Source: Rhizobium subbaraonis (lineage in GTDB: Bacteria; Pseudomonadota; Alphaproteobacteria; Rhizobiales; Rhizobiaceae). Taken from it: DNA of 64,000 nucleotides. The notes below the pieces were generated by a model. The model ran no database searches, was not told the DNA's origin, and was given only the letters and a program-made list of their open reading frames with translations. The position numbers were made by a program, and so were the translations under genes. Where the stretch lies: assembly GCF_900220975.1 (NCBI RefSeq), contig NZ_OBQD01000002.1, positions 62,001 through 126,000 on the forward strand, given 5' to 3'. Shown piece by piece: positions 26,588 to 35,699 of the stretch (position 1 is the first letter of the stretch; each line of letters starts with the position of its first letter).

Positions 26588-27574
26588 ATGAAGGAAAAGC
26601 TGATCAAAGCGCTCGATCTGGCCATTGCCAAGTTTCTTGCGGTACGCCGGAATGAAGAAGACACCCTGGTCGTTCTCGCCTTTCACAGCGTGATCGACAG
26701 CATGGAAGACCTGCAGACCGGCCTGCTCGACCCATTTCAGCCTATGACGGTCCAGGATGTCGAATTCGTCGCGACGCTGCTGCGCCGGCGAGGATTTCGC
26801 CTCGTGACCGGAAACGATCTCGATGCGGGAAACGTCCGCGGACCTGCCGCATGGCTCACCTTCGACGATGGTTACGCCAACAACCTGAAGCTTCTGCCAC
26901 TTGCTCGTCGCAACGACATGCCTCTTACGGTCTTCATATCTTCTGGCAACGTTGCGAGCGGAGAAGCCTTCTGGTGGGACGTCCTGTTTCGCGAAGAATC
27001 GAAACGTGGCACGCCTGCGGCGGCAATCGCTGCCCGGCGCGAAAGGCTTAAAGCCTGCCCTCCCGACGAAATCCGGGCGGCCATCGTGACAAGCTACGGC
27101 GAAGGTGCCATGCGCCCCGTCGCCGACATCGACCGCCCGATGACGCCTGCAGAGGTCGCAGCGCTCTCGCGCGAGCCGCTTGTAGAGATTGGCAATCACA
27201 CGCATTCCCACACGATCCTGACCGTTGTCGACAGCGGTACACAGCTGTCAGACATTCGCCGGTGCCAGGAAGAACTCCACCGCCTGACCGGCCGCCTTCC
27301 CATATCGATCGCCTTCCCCAACGGCGCCTTCGACCGAGGGACTCTCGCCGCCGCAGCCGAACTCGGCCTTCGGTTCGGCGTCACCTGCCTCCCCCGGCAG
27401 ACCCATCCGGCATCGTTCCAGACCGTCAACGACAGGTTGACCATCGGTCGCTTCGCTTCAATCCGTCACGGACGCATCGAGCGTGAAGTCGCGCTCGCCA
27501 CGGCCCGCACGGGTTTTGGCCAGCTTCGGGCGGAACGAGACAGGCGCCTCAACGCGGAGCGTTGTCGCGGTTGA
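26588..27574 (+). CDS. polysaccharide deacetylase (NodB/CE4 family)
   Basis: 328 residues. The CE4 motifs are present: TFDDGYANN (catalytic and metal Asp pair) and NHTHSHT (metal His pair), followed by SIAFPNGAFD. These enzymes remove N- or O-acetyl groups from sugars. The weak hydrophobic content at the N-terminus suggests a cytoplasmic or peripheral location, acting on lipid-linked intermediates. It is a single plus-strand gene between two minus-strand blocks, sharing a 91-bp divergent region with the GT2 operon. Confidence 0.86.
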   Translation: MKEKLIKALDLAIAKFLAVRRNEEDTLVVLAFHSVIDSMEDLQTGLLDPFQPMTVQDVEFVATLLRRRGFRLVTGNDLDAGNVRGPAAWLTFDDGYANNLKLLPLARRNDMPLTVFISSGNVASGEAFWWDVLFREESKRGTPAAAIAARRERLKACPPDEIRAAIVTSYGEGAMRPVADIDRPMTPAEVAALSREPLVEIGNHTHSHTILTVVDSGTQLSDIRRCQEELHRLTGRLPISIAFPNGAFDRGTLAAAAELGLRFGVTCLPRQTHPASFQTVNDRLTIGRFASIRHGRIEREVALATARTGFGQLRAERDRRLNAERCRG

Positions 27575-27641
27575 CGCGGACTGCCTCGGGCGATGTGGGT
27601 GTAGCCAACCCATGACGCGCAATCGCCTCCCTCCCCGCCAC

Positions 27642-28670
27642 CTAGCGCGGCAGCCCGGTTACATATTTTGTTGTCGGTCGGCCGCGTTCTGCGGCCAGAA
27701 CGGCGCCATCCGATACGGCATCGAAATAGAGGTGGAGGTTTTCGGCATACCAGTCGATCAGGCCCGGCAGTTCCGCCTCGAGGGTTGATTCCGGGTGCCA
27801 CCCAAGCGCCAGCAGCTTGTCGGCCACGACGCCGTAGCGGCTATCGTTGAAGGGCCTGTCGAGCCCGCGCTCGGCCAGCTGTTCGCAGCTCCTTCCCGTG
27901 TGCCGTCCGACGAGCTCCACCACTTCCATCACCGAGTGCTCACAAGCACCCGGTACGTTGTACACCTGACCGTGCTCGCCCTTCGTCACAAGGGTCACGA
28001 CCGCTCCACAAAAATCCCGGACATGCAGGAAGGAGCGCCTGGCGCTTCCATTTCCGTGAATCTTGAACTTCTCCCCGCGCAGGGCATCGCAGATCAGCTT
28101 GGGAACGAGCTTTTCGGGATATTGGCGCGGTCCGAAAATGTTGTTTGCGCGCGAGATGATCGTTGGCAGCATGTAGGACTTCGAATAGCAGTGAACGAAC
28201 ATCTCGGCGCTTGCCTTGGAAGCGGCATAGGGATTGGTGGGCGCCAGCGCGTCGTTGTCGAGAAACAGGTGGTCGTCCGCACCGCCGTAGACCTCGTCGG
28301 TGCTGAGATGCAGGAACAGCCCGACATTGTTGTCGATCGCCGCCTGCAGCAGCGCCACCGTGCCCGCGATGTTGCTTTCCAGAAATGGCAGGACGTTGCG
28401 ATAGGAGTTGTCGACATGCGATTCCGCTGCGGCGTGAACGACGAGGTCGACCCCCTTCAGCAGACTGCGCATCAGCGGCAGATCGCAAATGGACGCTTCG
28501 ATGAGGCGGACCTGGCCGGAACCCAAGGCGGCCGCCAGATGATCGCGGCGGGAAGCATAGCCGATCTTGTCGACGACTATAATTTCGGCCAACGGGAACT
28601 GGCTGCAGAAGCTATCCGCAAGATGCGAAGCAACAAATCCCGCTCCGCCAGTAATACATACTCGCTGCAT
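27642..28670 (-). CDS. dTDP-glucose 4,6-dehydratase-like SDR
   Basis: 342 residues. It starts with a variant Rossmann motif TGGAGFVASHLAD (Ala in place of the usual Gly after Val), followed by HLSTDEVYGG and YAASKASAE, the Thr-Asp-Glu and Tyr-Lys catalytic set of RmlB-type NDP-sugar 4,6-dehydratases. It should make a 4-keto-6-deoxy nucleotide sugar for the polysaccharide. GGAG lies 6 bases before the ATG. The nucleotide specificity is not certain from sequence; rmlA-like activity may come from the gene at 28983. It is separated from that gene by 312 bp and has its own probable promoter. Confidence 0.85.
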   Translation of the reverse strand: MQRVCITGGAGFVASHLADSFCSQFPLAEIIVVDKIGYASRRDHLAAALGSGQVRLIEASICDLPLMRSLLKGVDLVVHAAAESHVDNSYRNVLPFLESNIAGTVALLQAAIDNNVGLFLHLSTDEVYGGADDHLFLDNDALAPTNPYAASKASAEMFVHCYSKSYMLPTIISRANNIFGPRQYPEKLVPKLICDALRGEKFKIHGNGSARRSFLHVRDFCGAVVTLVTKGEHGQVYNVPGACEHSVMEVVELVGRHTGRSCEQLAERGLDRPFNDSRYGVVADKLLALGWHPESTLEAELPGLIDWYAENLHLYFDAVSDGAVLAAERGRPTTKYVTGLPR

Positions 28671-28982
28671 CTACAACTCCAGTAACCGAATTGATCGGGC
28701 ACGAAAGACGAAGAACGAGGTCCGTATTGCTGAACGGACACTAAACATATAAAGCACTAACGGAATTTTTATTCTTGGCTGAGGCCTGCAAGTCGCCCCG
28801 CCTCGGCTATAAAACAAATTATGAGCCGGAACCCCACATCTGTATTTCACTCGTCGTTAATATACCAAAAATGCCCATCGATCAATGCACCATGCCGGAA
28901 TGCGGCTCCCGGCTTGATCTCACCAGGTGGTCCGCGTCGGAATCGCACGCAAAATTCGCCGGCTTCGCGCCCGGGATTGCCA
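28671..28982. other. 312-bp intergenic region, AT-rich centre
   Basis: Lies between two minus-strand sugar genes. The stretch 28740-28870 is clearly more AT-rich than the surroundings and contains TATATG-like sequence near 28746-28751, suitable for a minus-strand promoter of the downstream dehydratase gene. The longest frame (62 codons, 28847-29035, minus) overlaps the neighbouring gene and resembles nothing I know. No terminator stem is evident. Confidence 0.45.
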
Positions 28983-29705
28983 TCATGTCGATAGCGGCGG
29001 AGGAAGGAAGAGCGCCGGATTCGCTTCGAACTCAACCTGCGCCCGCTCGTACTCGCCTAGGTTACCGATGTCGATCCAGTGAAAATCCTCCCTGTAGCCA
29101 ATGACGTTGCGCTCCGCGGCGATCAGTTTCAGGACGAGCGATGGCGCATCGAGGTACTGGCCCGGCTCGATCAGTTCGAGAATGGCGGGAGAGTAGACAT
29201 AGACGCCCATGGAGGCGGAGTATGACTTGGTCGGCTTCTCGTCATAGCCGACAATCCGGCGATCCGATGTGACATCGAGCACGCCGAGTTGGATCTGAAC
29301 CGTCGTCTCGACGACGCCCACGGTCAGGTCCGCGGCCCGCGCTTTGTGGACCCGCATCATGTCGGCATAGTCGACATTGGACAGGATATCCCCGTTCATC
29401 ACGAGAAACGGCTCGTCAAGGCCGGGTATCGTGCCGATCGCGCCGGCCGTGCCGAGCGGCTCGTGCTCGATGTGGTAGCGCACTTTCAGCCTTTTCGAGA
29501 TGGGACTTTGCTCGAGATAGGTCTGGATCAGCGCACCGAGATAGCCGATCGCGATCACCACCTCGGTAACCCCATGGTGAACCAACTGGCGCAGGATGAT
29601 CTCCAGAATGGGCAGTTCGCCGATCGGCATCAGCGGCTTAGGCAAAATCGATGTATATGGCCGTAATCGGGTGCCTTTACCCCCGGCTAGAATGACAGCC
29701 TTCAT
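28983..29705 (-). CDS. sugar-1-phosphate nucleotidyltransferase
   Basis: 240 residues of NTP_transferase fold: KAVILAGGKGTRLRPYT (nucleotide binding), LPKPLMPIGELPILE, and the acidic motif VMNGDILSNVDY. It activates a hexose 1-phosphate to an NDP-sugar; glucose-1-phosphate thymidylyltransferase or mannose-1-phosphate guanylyltransferase type activities are both possible. It is shorter than RmlA (about 290), closer to the short RfbF/RmlA-like enzymes found next to LegB-type dehydratases. It is third in a minus-strand trio with the SDR genes upstream. Confidence 0.85.
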   Translation of the reverse strand: MKAVILAGGKGTRLRPYTSILPKPLMPIGELPILEIILRQLVHHGVTEVVIAIGYLGALIQTYLEQSPISKRLKVRYHIEHEPLGTAGAIGTIPGLDEPFLVMNGDILSNVDYADMMRVHKARAADLTVGVVETTVQIQLGVLDVTSDRRIVGYDEKPTKSYSASMGVYVYSPAILELIEPGQYLDAPSLVLKLIAAERNVIGYREDFHWIDIGNLGEYERAQVEFEANPALFLPPPLST

Positions 29706-29719
29706 CGCTTGCTCCCCGT

Positions 29720-30709
29720 CTAGATCTGATACTCCGTCTCAAAGAAATCGATATTGGAACGCACCCACTCGGCCGTGCGCGCGATGCCTTCCTCCAACGG
29801 CACCTGCGGCGCCCAGCCAAGCACCGTCCTCGCCCGGGAAGGATCCGCGACGAGGCGCATGACCTCGCTCTTGTCCGGGCGCAGCCGGCTGTCTTCCACC
29901 ATAATCCGCGGCGTTCTTCCCAGCACACGGCATATGGTGTCGAACAGGTTTCCGATGCTCACCTCCACACCCGTGCCGAGCTGGATGACCTGGCCGGGTG
30001 CCTCCCCAGACTCCGCGATCATCATCGCCCCGGCAACCGTATCGCCGACATAGACGAGGTCACGCGTCGGCAGGAGCGAGCCCAGGCGAACCGTATCGGA
30101 GCGCAGCGCCTGAGAAATAATCGTTGGTATGATCGCGCGCGCGGGCTGGCGCGGCCCATAGGTATTGAAGGGGCGGCAGATCGCGACCGGAACGCCAAAG
30201 GCGCGGAAATAGCTGAGCGCCAGCTGGTCCGCGCCGATCTTGCTTGCCGAATAGGGGGATTGGCCCTGCAGCGGATGATCCTCGTCGATCGGCACCTTCA
30301 GCGCCGAGCCGTAGACCTCGCTGGTCGAAAAGACGACAAGCTTGGCGACATCATTCTGCCTGCAGGCCTCCAGCACGTGCATCGTGCCGTTGACGTTGGT
30401 CTGGACGACATCGACCGGGTGCACATAGGAATAAGGTATACCGATATGCGCGGCGAGGTGAAAAACGGTGTCCGCCCCGCGTACCGCCTCGTTCACGCCG
30501 GAGGGATCCTTGAGATCACCCATGATGAAGCGAATGCGCGACCGGAGATCGGGCGGCATGGAATCGACCGCGCCGCGGATGCCGCGCGAGGAATAGCGGG
30601 TGAAGACCGTGACCCGTGCGCCGGCCGCGACCAGCGCCTCGCAAAGATGGCTGCCGATAAAGCCGGCGCCACCGGTTACGAGTACGGGCCTGTCTGACCA
30701 GAACGTCAT
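29720..30709 (-). CDS. NAD-dependent 4,6-dehydratase, LegB-like
   Basis: 329 residues. Rossmann motif VTGGAGFIGSHL; catalytic set STSEVYG and YSASKIGADQ; the stretches IPYSYVHPVDVVQTNV, HPLQGQSPYSASK and FNTYGPRQPARAIIPTI closely resemble LegB-type UDP-sugar 4,6-dehydratases. It probably forms a 4-keto-6-deoxy NDP-sugar. ATG 30709 overlaps the upstream gene's stop (ATGA); an earlier start at 30805 would read through that gene. With the nucleotidyltransferase and the reductase it forms a self-contained NDP-6-deoxysugar module. Confidence 0.87.
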   Translation of the reverse strand: MTFWSDRPVLVTGGAGFIGSHLCEALVAAGARVTVFTRYSSRGIRGAVDSMPPDLRSRIRFIMGDLKDPSGVNEAVRGADTVFHLAAHIGIPYSYVHPVDVVQTNVNGTMHVLEACRQNDVAKLVVFSTSEVYGSALKVPIDEDHPLQGQSPYSASKIGADQLALSYFRAFGVPVAICRPFNTYGPRQPARAIIPTIISQALRSDTVRLGSLLPTRDLVYVGDTVAGAMMIAESGEAPGQVIQLGTGVEVSIGNLFDTICRVLGRTPRIMVEDSRLRPDKSEVMRLVADPSRARTVLGWAPQVPLEEGIARTAEWVRSNIDFFETEYQI

Positions 30710-31674
30710 CGGAGCACTTCCCTGTCTTCCGCCTGTGGACCTCGCGACAGCATGTCTTCGATCATGTCGGCGATCGACCGCTCGATGCGAATTTGCGGTC
30801 TCCATCCCGTATCTGCTTCGATACGGGCAATATCGGCATAGCTGACCGGCACCCGTTCAGGGCCAAACCGATGTTCGTCCGCCTCCCAATGGAAGGACGG
30901 CCCCATACGATCCCCAATTATGGAAAGAATATCGGCGATGGCAAGCGCTTTGCCGGATCCGATATTGTAGACGGATTGCGTTTTCCCGCGCAACGCCACC
31001 GCCTCGATCGCCGCAGCAACGTCGCGAATGTCGATGAAATCCCGCTTCGAGGTGACATTGCCCACCTTGAGGACTTCCCCCGGACTGTCGAGCGCGTGCC
31101 GCAGGAATGCCGCGGGAACGAGATGTGCCGGTTGCCCTGCCCCGGTCAGGTTGAAGGGCACCGCGCACACGACATCGAGCCCGTCCCTCGCCCCTGCCGC
31201 CATTGCGGCAAGCAGGGCGGCCGCCTTGCTCACCCCGTAGAGCGTAACCGGGCGGAGCGGATCGTCCTCGCGCGTGGCCCGATGCGAGGGCATTCCGAGC
31301 CCGTACTGCGCGGCGGAGCCGATCGTCACCAGCCGCAAAGGCAGGGCCGCAATCCTGATCGCCTCCAGCAGGGACAGGGTCGAACCGAGATTGTCTTCGA
31401 AAAGAAGCTGCTCGTCGTCTTGTCCCGGCGAGGGAACGCGACCTGCCGCATGAACGACCAGCTGCGGCCGGCAGCATTCGATAAGCCTCGCCAGTTCAGA
31501 GGGCTTCGAGAGAGAGACAACGATCCTTCGCACGCCGGGAGGCATCACATGTGCTGTGGGGCGACGCGAGACCGCGACCACTTCAGCGCCGCCGGCCGCC
31601 AGTCGCGCGACGACGTGTCGGCCCACGAAGCCGTTCGCGCCGGTAACGAGAACAATTTGCCCCGAAATCGCCAT
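30706..31674 (-). CDS. NAD-dependent epimerase/reductase (SDR)
   Basis: 322 residues. Rossmann motif VTGANGFVGRHV, serine region TIGSAAQYG and catalytic YGVSK, with the later SKRDFIDIRDVA segment, as in GDP-4-keto-6-deoxymannose reductase-like enzymes. Likely it reduces or epimerises the product of the adjacent LegB-like dehydratase. GGAG lies 6 bases before ATG 31674, which is favoured over an ATG nine codons upstream. It is first in its operon; 268 bp upstream separate it from the ABC transporter genes. Confidence 0.85.
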   Translation of the reverse strand: MAISGQIVLVTGANGFVGRHVVARLAAGGAEVVAVSRRPTAHVMPPGVRRIVVSLSKPSELARLIECCRPQLVVHAAGRVPSPGQDDEQLLFEDNLGSTLSLLEAIRIAALPLRLVTIGSAAQYGLGMPSHRATREDDPLRPVTLYGVSKAAALLAAMAAGARDGLDVVCAVPFNLTGAGQPAHLVPAAFLRHALDSPGEVLKVGNVTSKRDFIDIRDVAAAIEAVALRGKTQSVYNIGSGKALAIADILSIIGDRMGPSFHWEADEHRFGPERVPVSYADIARIEADTGWRPQIRIERSIADMIEDMLSRGPQAEDREVLR

Positions 31675-31942
31675 GCCACGCTCCGTGACAATTGGGACCA
31701 AACCGACATCCAGGCGTCGAAAACAGACTAACTTTCAACCGCAACCAGACCGGCCAAAGCATCCTTTCGTCGATTGTGCGAGTCTGCTGGCCGCCCGCGC
31801 CGCGGCCGTATCCGGATCGATATAGCTCCGGTGCCTCGCGATCAAAATGCGCGCAACTCAACCCATACACGGCAGGAGTGTAAGTGCGATCGAACCATCA
31901 GGCAATAACATCCTCGCGTGAATCTCCCTCAGCGACCGCTGT

Positions 31943-32683
31943 TCAGTGATGCGCGAGGATTTCGCCGAGAAATGCGCGTGTACGCTCGTGCTTCGGGGCG
32001 CTGAAGAAGGATTCGGGGTCATTTTCCTCGACGATCTGCCCGTCGGCCATGAAGATCACCCGGTCTGCGACCTGACGTGCGAAGCCCATTTCATGCGTCA
32101 CGCAGATCATCGTCATGCCGTCGCGCGCCAGCGAGACCATGGTGTCGAGAACTTCCTTGACCATTTCCGGATCGAGCGCCGAGGTCGGCTCGTCGAACAG
32201 CATCGCCTTCGGCTCCATGCAAAGTGCACGCGCAATGGCGACACGCTGTTGCTGGCCACCGGAAAGCTGGGCGGGGTATTTTTCAGCCTGATCGCCGATC
32301 CTCACCCGCTCGAGATACTTGCGTGCTGTCGCTTCCGCCTCGCTACGGGAAAGCTTGCGAACGCGCATCGGCGCTAGAATGCAGTTTTCCAACACGGTCT
32401 TGTGCGGAAAGAGATTGAACTGCTGGAAGACCATGCCGACTTCGCGACGGACCGCATCGACGGCCTTCTGGCTGTCGTTCAGACGATGCCCGGCCACGAC
32501 AATCTCGCCGCTCTTGATCGTCTCCAGATGGTTGATGCAGCGGATCAGCGTTGACTTGCCGGATCCCGAAGGGCCGCACAGCACGATCTTTTCGCCCTTC
32601 GCAACAGTCAGATTTATATTCTTGAGCGCGTGGAAGGCGCCGTAATATTTTTCGATGTGCTGCATTTCGATCATGGATGCCAC
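31943..32683 (-). CDS. ABC transporter ATPase, polar amino acid family (GlnQ/HisP type)
   Basis: 246 residues with Walker [10 protein letters not shown], signature LSGGQQQR and Walker [14 protein letters not shown]; overall sequence is that of GlnQ-type ATPases. It energises uptake with the two permeases just upstream and the binding protein at 37279. GTG 32683 has GGAGGAG upstream; an ATG three codons later is possible. It ends the catabolic operon, whose other genes (AroQ-like, dehydrogenases) suggest the transported compound is not an ordinary amino acid. Confidence 0.93.
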   Translation of the reverse strand: MASMIEMQHIEKYYGAFHALKNINLTVAKGEKIVLCGPSGSGKSTLIRCINHLETIKSGEIVVAGHRLNDSQKAVDAVRREVGMVFQQFNLFPHKTVLENCILAPMRVRKLSRSEAEATARKYLERVRIGDQAEKYPAQLSGGQQQRVAIARALCMEPKAMLFDEPTSALDPEMVKEVLDTMVSLARDGMTMICVTHEMGFARQVADRVIFMADGQIVEENDPESFFSAPKHERTRAFLGEILAHH

Positions 32684-32698
32684 GTGTTTCTCCTCCTT

Positions 32699-33343
32699 TT
32701 ACTTTGCCTGCCCGGCCGCCATGCGGCGTTCGAGCGTCCGCCCCCACAACGACAGCGGCCAGCACATCGCGAAATACATCGCGCCGACCACGCCGAACAC
32801 GAGCAGCGGCCTGTAGATCTGATTGGATACGATTGTGCCAGCGCGGGCGAGCTCGATAAAGCCGACGATCGCGGCCAGCGACGTCCCCTTCAGCAGTTGC
32901 ACCAGAAAACCGACCGTCGCCGGCAGCGAAAGCTTGAAGGCCTGCGGCAGGACGACGTCGAACATGCGGCTGACCCCGTGAAGGCCCAGCGCCTGGGCAG
33001 CCTCGCTCTGCCCCTTTGGAACGGCCTGGATGGCGCCGCGCCAGATTTCGCCCAGAAACGCCGAAGCATGAGCCGTCAGGGCGACGGATACAGCACCCCA
33101 GGCCGGCAGGTCGAAGCCGATCAATGGCAGTCCGAAATAGGCGACGAAAAGCTGCATGAGAAGCGGCGTTCCCTGAAAGAGGCCGATCCAGCAGATCGCC
33201 GGCACACGCAGCCAGGCCGACGGCGAAACACGCATCAGTGCGACGACGAGGCCGAAGAAGATTCCGCCCGCAAATCCGATGGCGGTCAGAAACAGCGTCC
33301 AGGCCAGACCCTGCAGCAGATAGGTGAATTCCTGAATTCCCAT
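32699..33343 (-). CDS. ABC transporter permease, polar amino acid family
   Basis: 214 residues, five or so membrane helices, with the EAA-type cytoplasmic loop EAAQALGLHGVSRMFDVVLPQAF that contacts the ATPase. A typical HisM/GlnP-like permease, membrane half of a heterodimer with the 33354 product. An AGGAGG site sits 5 bases before its ATG. It lies 10 bp from the second permease and 15 bp from the ATPase gene. Confidence 0.93.
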   Translation of the reverse strand: MGIQEFTYLLQGLAWTLFLTAIGFAGGIFFGLVVALMRVSPSAWLRVPAICWIGLFQGTPLLMQLFVAYFGLPLIGFDLPAWGAVSVALTAHASAFLGEIWRGAIQAVPKGQSEAAQALGLHGVSRMFDVVLPQAFKLSLPATVGFLVQLLKGTSLAAIVGFIELARAGTIVSNQIYRPLLVFGVVGAMYFAMCWPLSLWGRTLERRMAAGQAK

Positions 33344-33353
33344 GTCGCCCTCC

Positions 33354-34016
33354 TTACCGTTGCGGATAGCTGAAGGCCCAGCGGCCTATGGCGGCAAGGC
33401 ACCACATGGTGACCAGCGAAATCACCAGATAGATGCCGGTCAGCGTGAAGTAGACCTCGAAGCTGCGGAACGTTTCGGCTTCGATCCGCTGCCCGACCGA
33501 CGTCAACTCATAGGCCGAGATCGAAGTGCAGATGGCCGTCGTCAGCGTCAGCAGGATGAACTGGCTGGACAGCGAAGGATAGATCGCACGCAATGCCGGC
33601 GTCAGCACGATCAGCCGGAAGACCTCGTGCTTGTGCAGGCCGAGCGCCAGTCCGGCTTCCGTCTGGCCTTTCGGAATGCTTTCCACACCGCCGCGGATGA
33701 TCTCGATCGCATAGGCGCCGCCATTGACGCCGAGTGCGATCACAGCTGTCATCGTCGGGTTGAGCCGGATGCCGGCGAGCGGCAATGCGAAGAAGACGAA
33801 GAAGATCTGCACCAGGAACGGCGTATTGCGCACGACTTCCACAAAGGCCGTCACAAGCAGGGACGGCAGCCACATCTGCATTCTGAGGATGACGACACCC
33901 GCGATGCCGATCACCATGGCGATAATCATGCCGGAAAAGGCAAGGAACAAGGTGCCGAGCGTTCCGAAGAGCAGGGACTGCCAGGCGTCGGTCACCACAC
34001 TGAAATCGAGTGTCAT
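33354..34016 (-). CDS. ABC transporter permease, polar amino acid family
   Basis: 220 residues with N-terminal membrane helix (TLGTLFLAFSGMIIAMVIGIAG) and the loop EAGLALGLHKHEVFRLIVLTPAL matching the EAA motif. It is the partner of the 32699 permease. A GGGGGGAG site precedes the ATG. It follows the aldo-keto reductase gene by 28 bp, so transport and enzyme genes share a transcript. Confidence 0.93.
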   Translation of the reverse strand: MTLDFSVVTDAWQSLLFGTLGTLFLAFSGMIIAMVIGIAGVVILRMQMWLPSLLVTAFVEVVRNTPFLVQIFFVFFALPLAGIRLNPTMTAVIALGVNGGAYAIEIIRGGVESIPKGQTEAGLALGLHKHEVFRLIVLTPALRAIYPSLSSQFILLTLTTAICTSISAYELTSVGQRIEAETFRSFEVYFTLTGIYLVISLVTMWCLAAIGRWAFSYPQR

Positions 34017-34044
34017 GGGCTCCCCCCGTTAATGTTGGATATCC

Positions 34045-34875
34045 TCATTGGTCCCAATCCGGTGCCCAGTCGAAGCTGGAATAGCGCTCGCCGCGGGCAA
34101 GCCCGTGGATCGCAACCATGTCCTCGCCCGAGAGTTCGAAATCGAAGATGTCCAGGTTGGCGCGCATGTTTTCAGGACGCGAGGAGCGCGGGATTGCTCC
34201 GACATTGTCCTGCTGCACGAGCCAGCGCAGCGTGACCTGGCCGGCGCTCTTGCCACATTTGCGGCCGATCTCGTTGAGCAGTTCGGACTTGAATACCTTA
34301 CCGCGGGCGATCGGCTGGTATGCGTTCAGGAGCATGTCCGCCCGACGCATGCGCGCCAGGAGCTTTTGCTGCGACAGGAAGGGGTGATATTCCACCTGGT
34401 TGCAGAACAGGTCCGCCTTGTGGACATCCAGCGCCTCGTCGAGCAGGGCGACGGTGAAGTTGCTGACGCCGATCAGGCGCGTACGCCCCTTTTTCTTCTC
34501 CTCGGCGAAAGCGGCAAGCGTCTCGCCGAGTGGAACCTCGCGCGTCGGCCAGTGCACCAACAGGAGATCCACCTGATCAAGGCCCAGCCGCTCGAGACTT
34601 TCCCCGACGCGGCTGGCGACGTTCTCGGGCGAAAGGTCGTTGAACCAGATCTTCGTTGTGACGAACAGCTCGTTGCGCGGCACACCCGAGGCACGGATCG
34701 CCCGGCCGACCTCGGCCTCGTTGCCGTAGCGGATAGCGGTGTCAATCTGCCGGTAGCCGAGTTCGATGGCGGTTCGAATGGCCGCCTCGCCGTCCGGTCC
34801 GGTCAGTTCGAACGTCCCGAGCCCGAGCGCGGGGATGGCTTCGCCGCGGATGATCTTTCTGGCCGGTGAACTCAT
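34045..34875 (-). CDS. aldo/keto reductase
   Basis: 276 residues of the AKR5-like group (2,5-diketogluconate reductase type). The catalytic tetrad is complete: Asp45 and Tyr50 (IDTAIRYGNE), Lys75 (TTKIW), His108 (LLVHWP); the C-terminal IPRSSRPENMRANLDIF is the NADPH-binding end. It reduces or oxidises a carbonyl/alcohol of the transported compound. ATG 34875 overlaps the upstream stop (ATGA). It is part of the unbroken series aroQ-Gfo-TIM barrel-AKR-permeases-ATPase. Confidence 0.9.
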   Translation of the reverse strand: MSSPARKIIRGEAIPALGLGTFELTGPDGEAAIRTAIELGYRQIDTAIRYGNEAEVGRAIRASGVPRNELFVTTKIWFNDLSPENVASRVGESLERLGLDQVDLLLVHWPTREVPLGETLAAFAEEKKKGRTRLIGVSNFTVALLDEALDVHKADLFCNQVEYHPFLSQQKLLARMRRADMLLNAYQPIARGKVFKSELLNEIGRKCGKSAGQVTLRWLVQQDNVGAIPRSSRPENMRANLDIFDFELSGEDMVAIHGLARGERYSSFDWAPDWDQ

Positions 34876-35699
34876 CGCTGGCTCCTTCCATGAACTGTTC
34901 CAAGCAGTGCGAGGCTCGCCTGCCTGGCGCGCCGTGCCCATTCTGCGGGCGAGAGACCGGCTGTCTGCCGGTCATTGGGAACCTCCACGGCGACCGGCAG
35001 TCCACCCGGTAGAGCCCCGAATATGGCCGCCAGATCGATCGCCCCGTCACCGGGAAGGAACCGCTCATGGCGCGCCGCGAAATTCAGCGCCTCGCGGGTA
35101 TCCGGAATTTCCGCCGGCCCGTCGCAGATCTGCGCATAGTGCATCCATTTCTCAGGAATCTCTGCGATCAGAGCCGCAGGCGTCCGCGACCGCGAGACGT
35201 GCAACGCGTCTACGATGACGCCCTGGTTGGGCTGGCCCGCCGCCTTCAGCACGCGTAGCGCTGCGGCCAGGTCGTGCAACTCCGACTGCGGCATGAATTC
35301 GAGATCCATCGCCAGGCCGAACGGTGAAGCGGCTTCGCACAGCGCGGCAAAGGAGGCGGTCAGCCGCCCTTCGTCCGGATCGTCGCCAGCGACGAGTATG
35401 GCGCGGGCTCCGAGCCGCCCGGCGCAGTCGAGGAACGACAGATAATCCGTCGCTCGGAAATCAGGCGCGATGCGGATCATCTCGACATCGAACACGCTCA
35501 TGCCGAGGTCGGTCATCAGCGTGCGAAGGTCGCGAACCCGTGCCGGGTCGTCCATAAGGGGAAACGCGATGCCGCCGGGCGCTGCTGGCAGCATGCGAAG
35601 CCCCACATGGTCGTATCCTGCTTCGGCAGCGACCCGTACCGCCTCTTCCGGGCCGATCCCGAGGCACGTCAGGAAGGACAGGGAAAGCTCTCTCGTCAT
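34872..35699 (-). CDS. TIM-barrel isomerase/dehydratase with 3-dehydroshikimate dehydratase-like metal site
   Basis: 275 residues of the sugar phosphate isomerase/epimerase (AP_endonuc_2) fold. Four metal ligands can be placed: Glu134 (LEFMP), Asp164 (VDALHVSR), Gln190 (AQICDGPAE), Glu239 (VEVPND). This Glu-Asp-Gln-Glu set and its spacing match the QuiC-type protein encoded at 61159 (134, 165, 191, 239) rather than the Glu-Asp-His-Glu of many epimerases. Next to an AroQ-like gene, a 3-dehydroshikimate dehydratase or related dehydration role is plausible but inferred. ATGA overlaps couple it to both neighbours. Confidence 0.82.
   Translation of the reverse strand: MTRELSLSFLTCLGIGPEEAVRVAAEAGYDHVGLRMLPAAPGGIAFPLMDDPARVRDLRTLMTDLGMSVFDVEMIRIAPDFRATDYLSFLDCAGRLGARAILVAGDDPDEGRLTASFAALCEAASPFGLAMDLEFMPQSELHDLAAALRVLKAAGQPNQGVIVDALHVSRSRTPAALIAEIPEKWMHYAQICDGPAEIPDTREALNFAARHERFLPGDGAIDLAAIFGALPGGLPVAVEVPNDRQTAGLSPAEWARRARQASLALLGTVHGRSQR

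Noticed and set aside
28847-29035. 62-codon minus-strand frame after the nucleotidyltransferase gene
   Set aside because: Starts inside that gene, no ribosome binding site, no similarity recognised.
7899-31674. Mobile island with att sites for the polysaccharide locus
   Set aside because: No integrase, tRNA, flanking direct repeats or IS elements were found at its edges.
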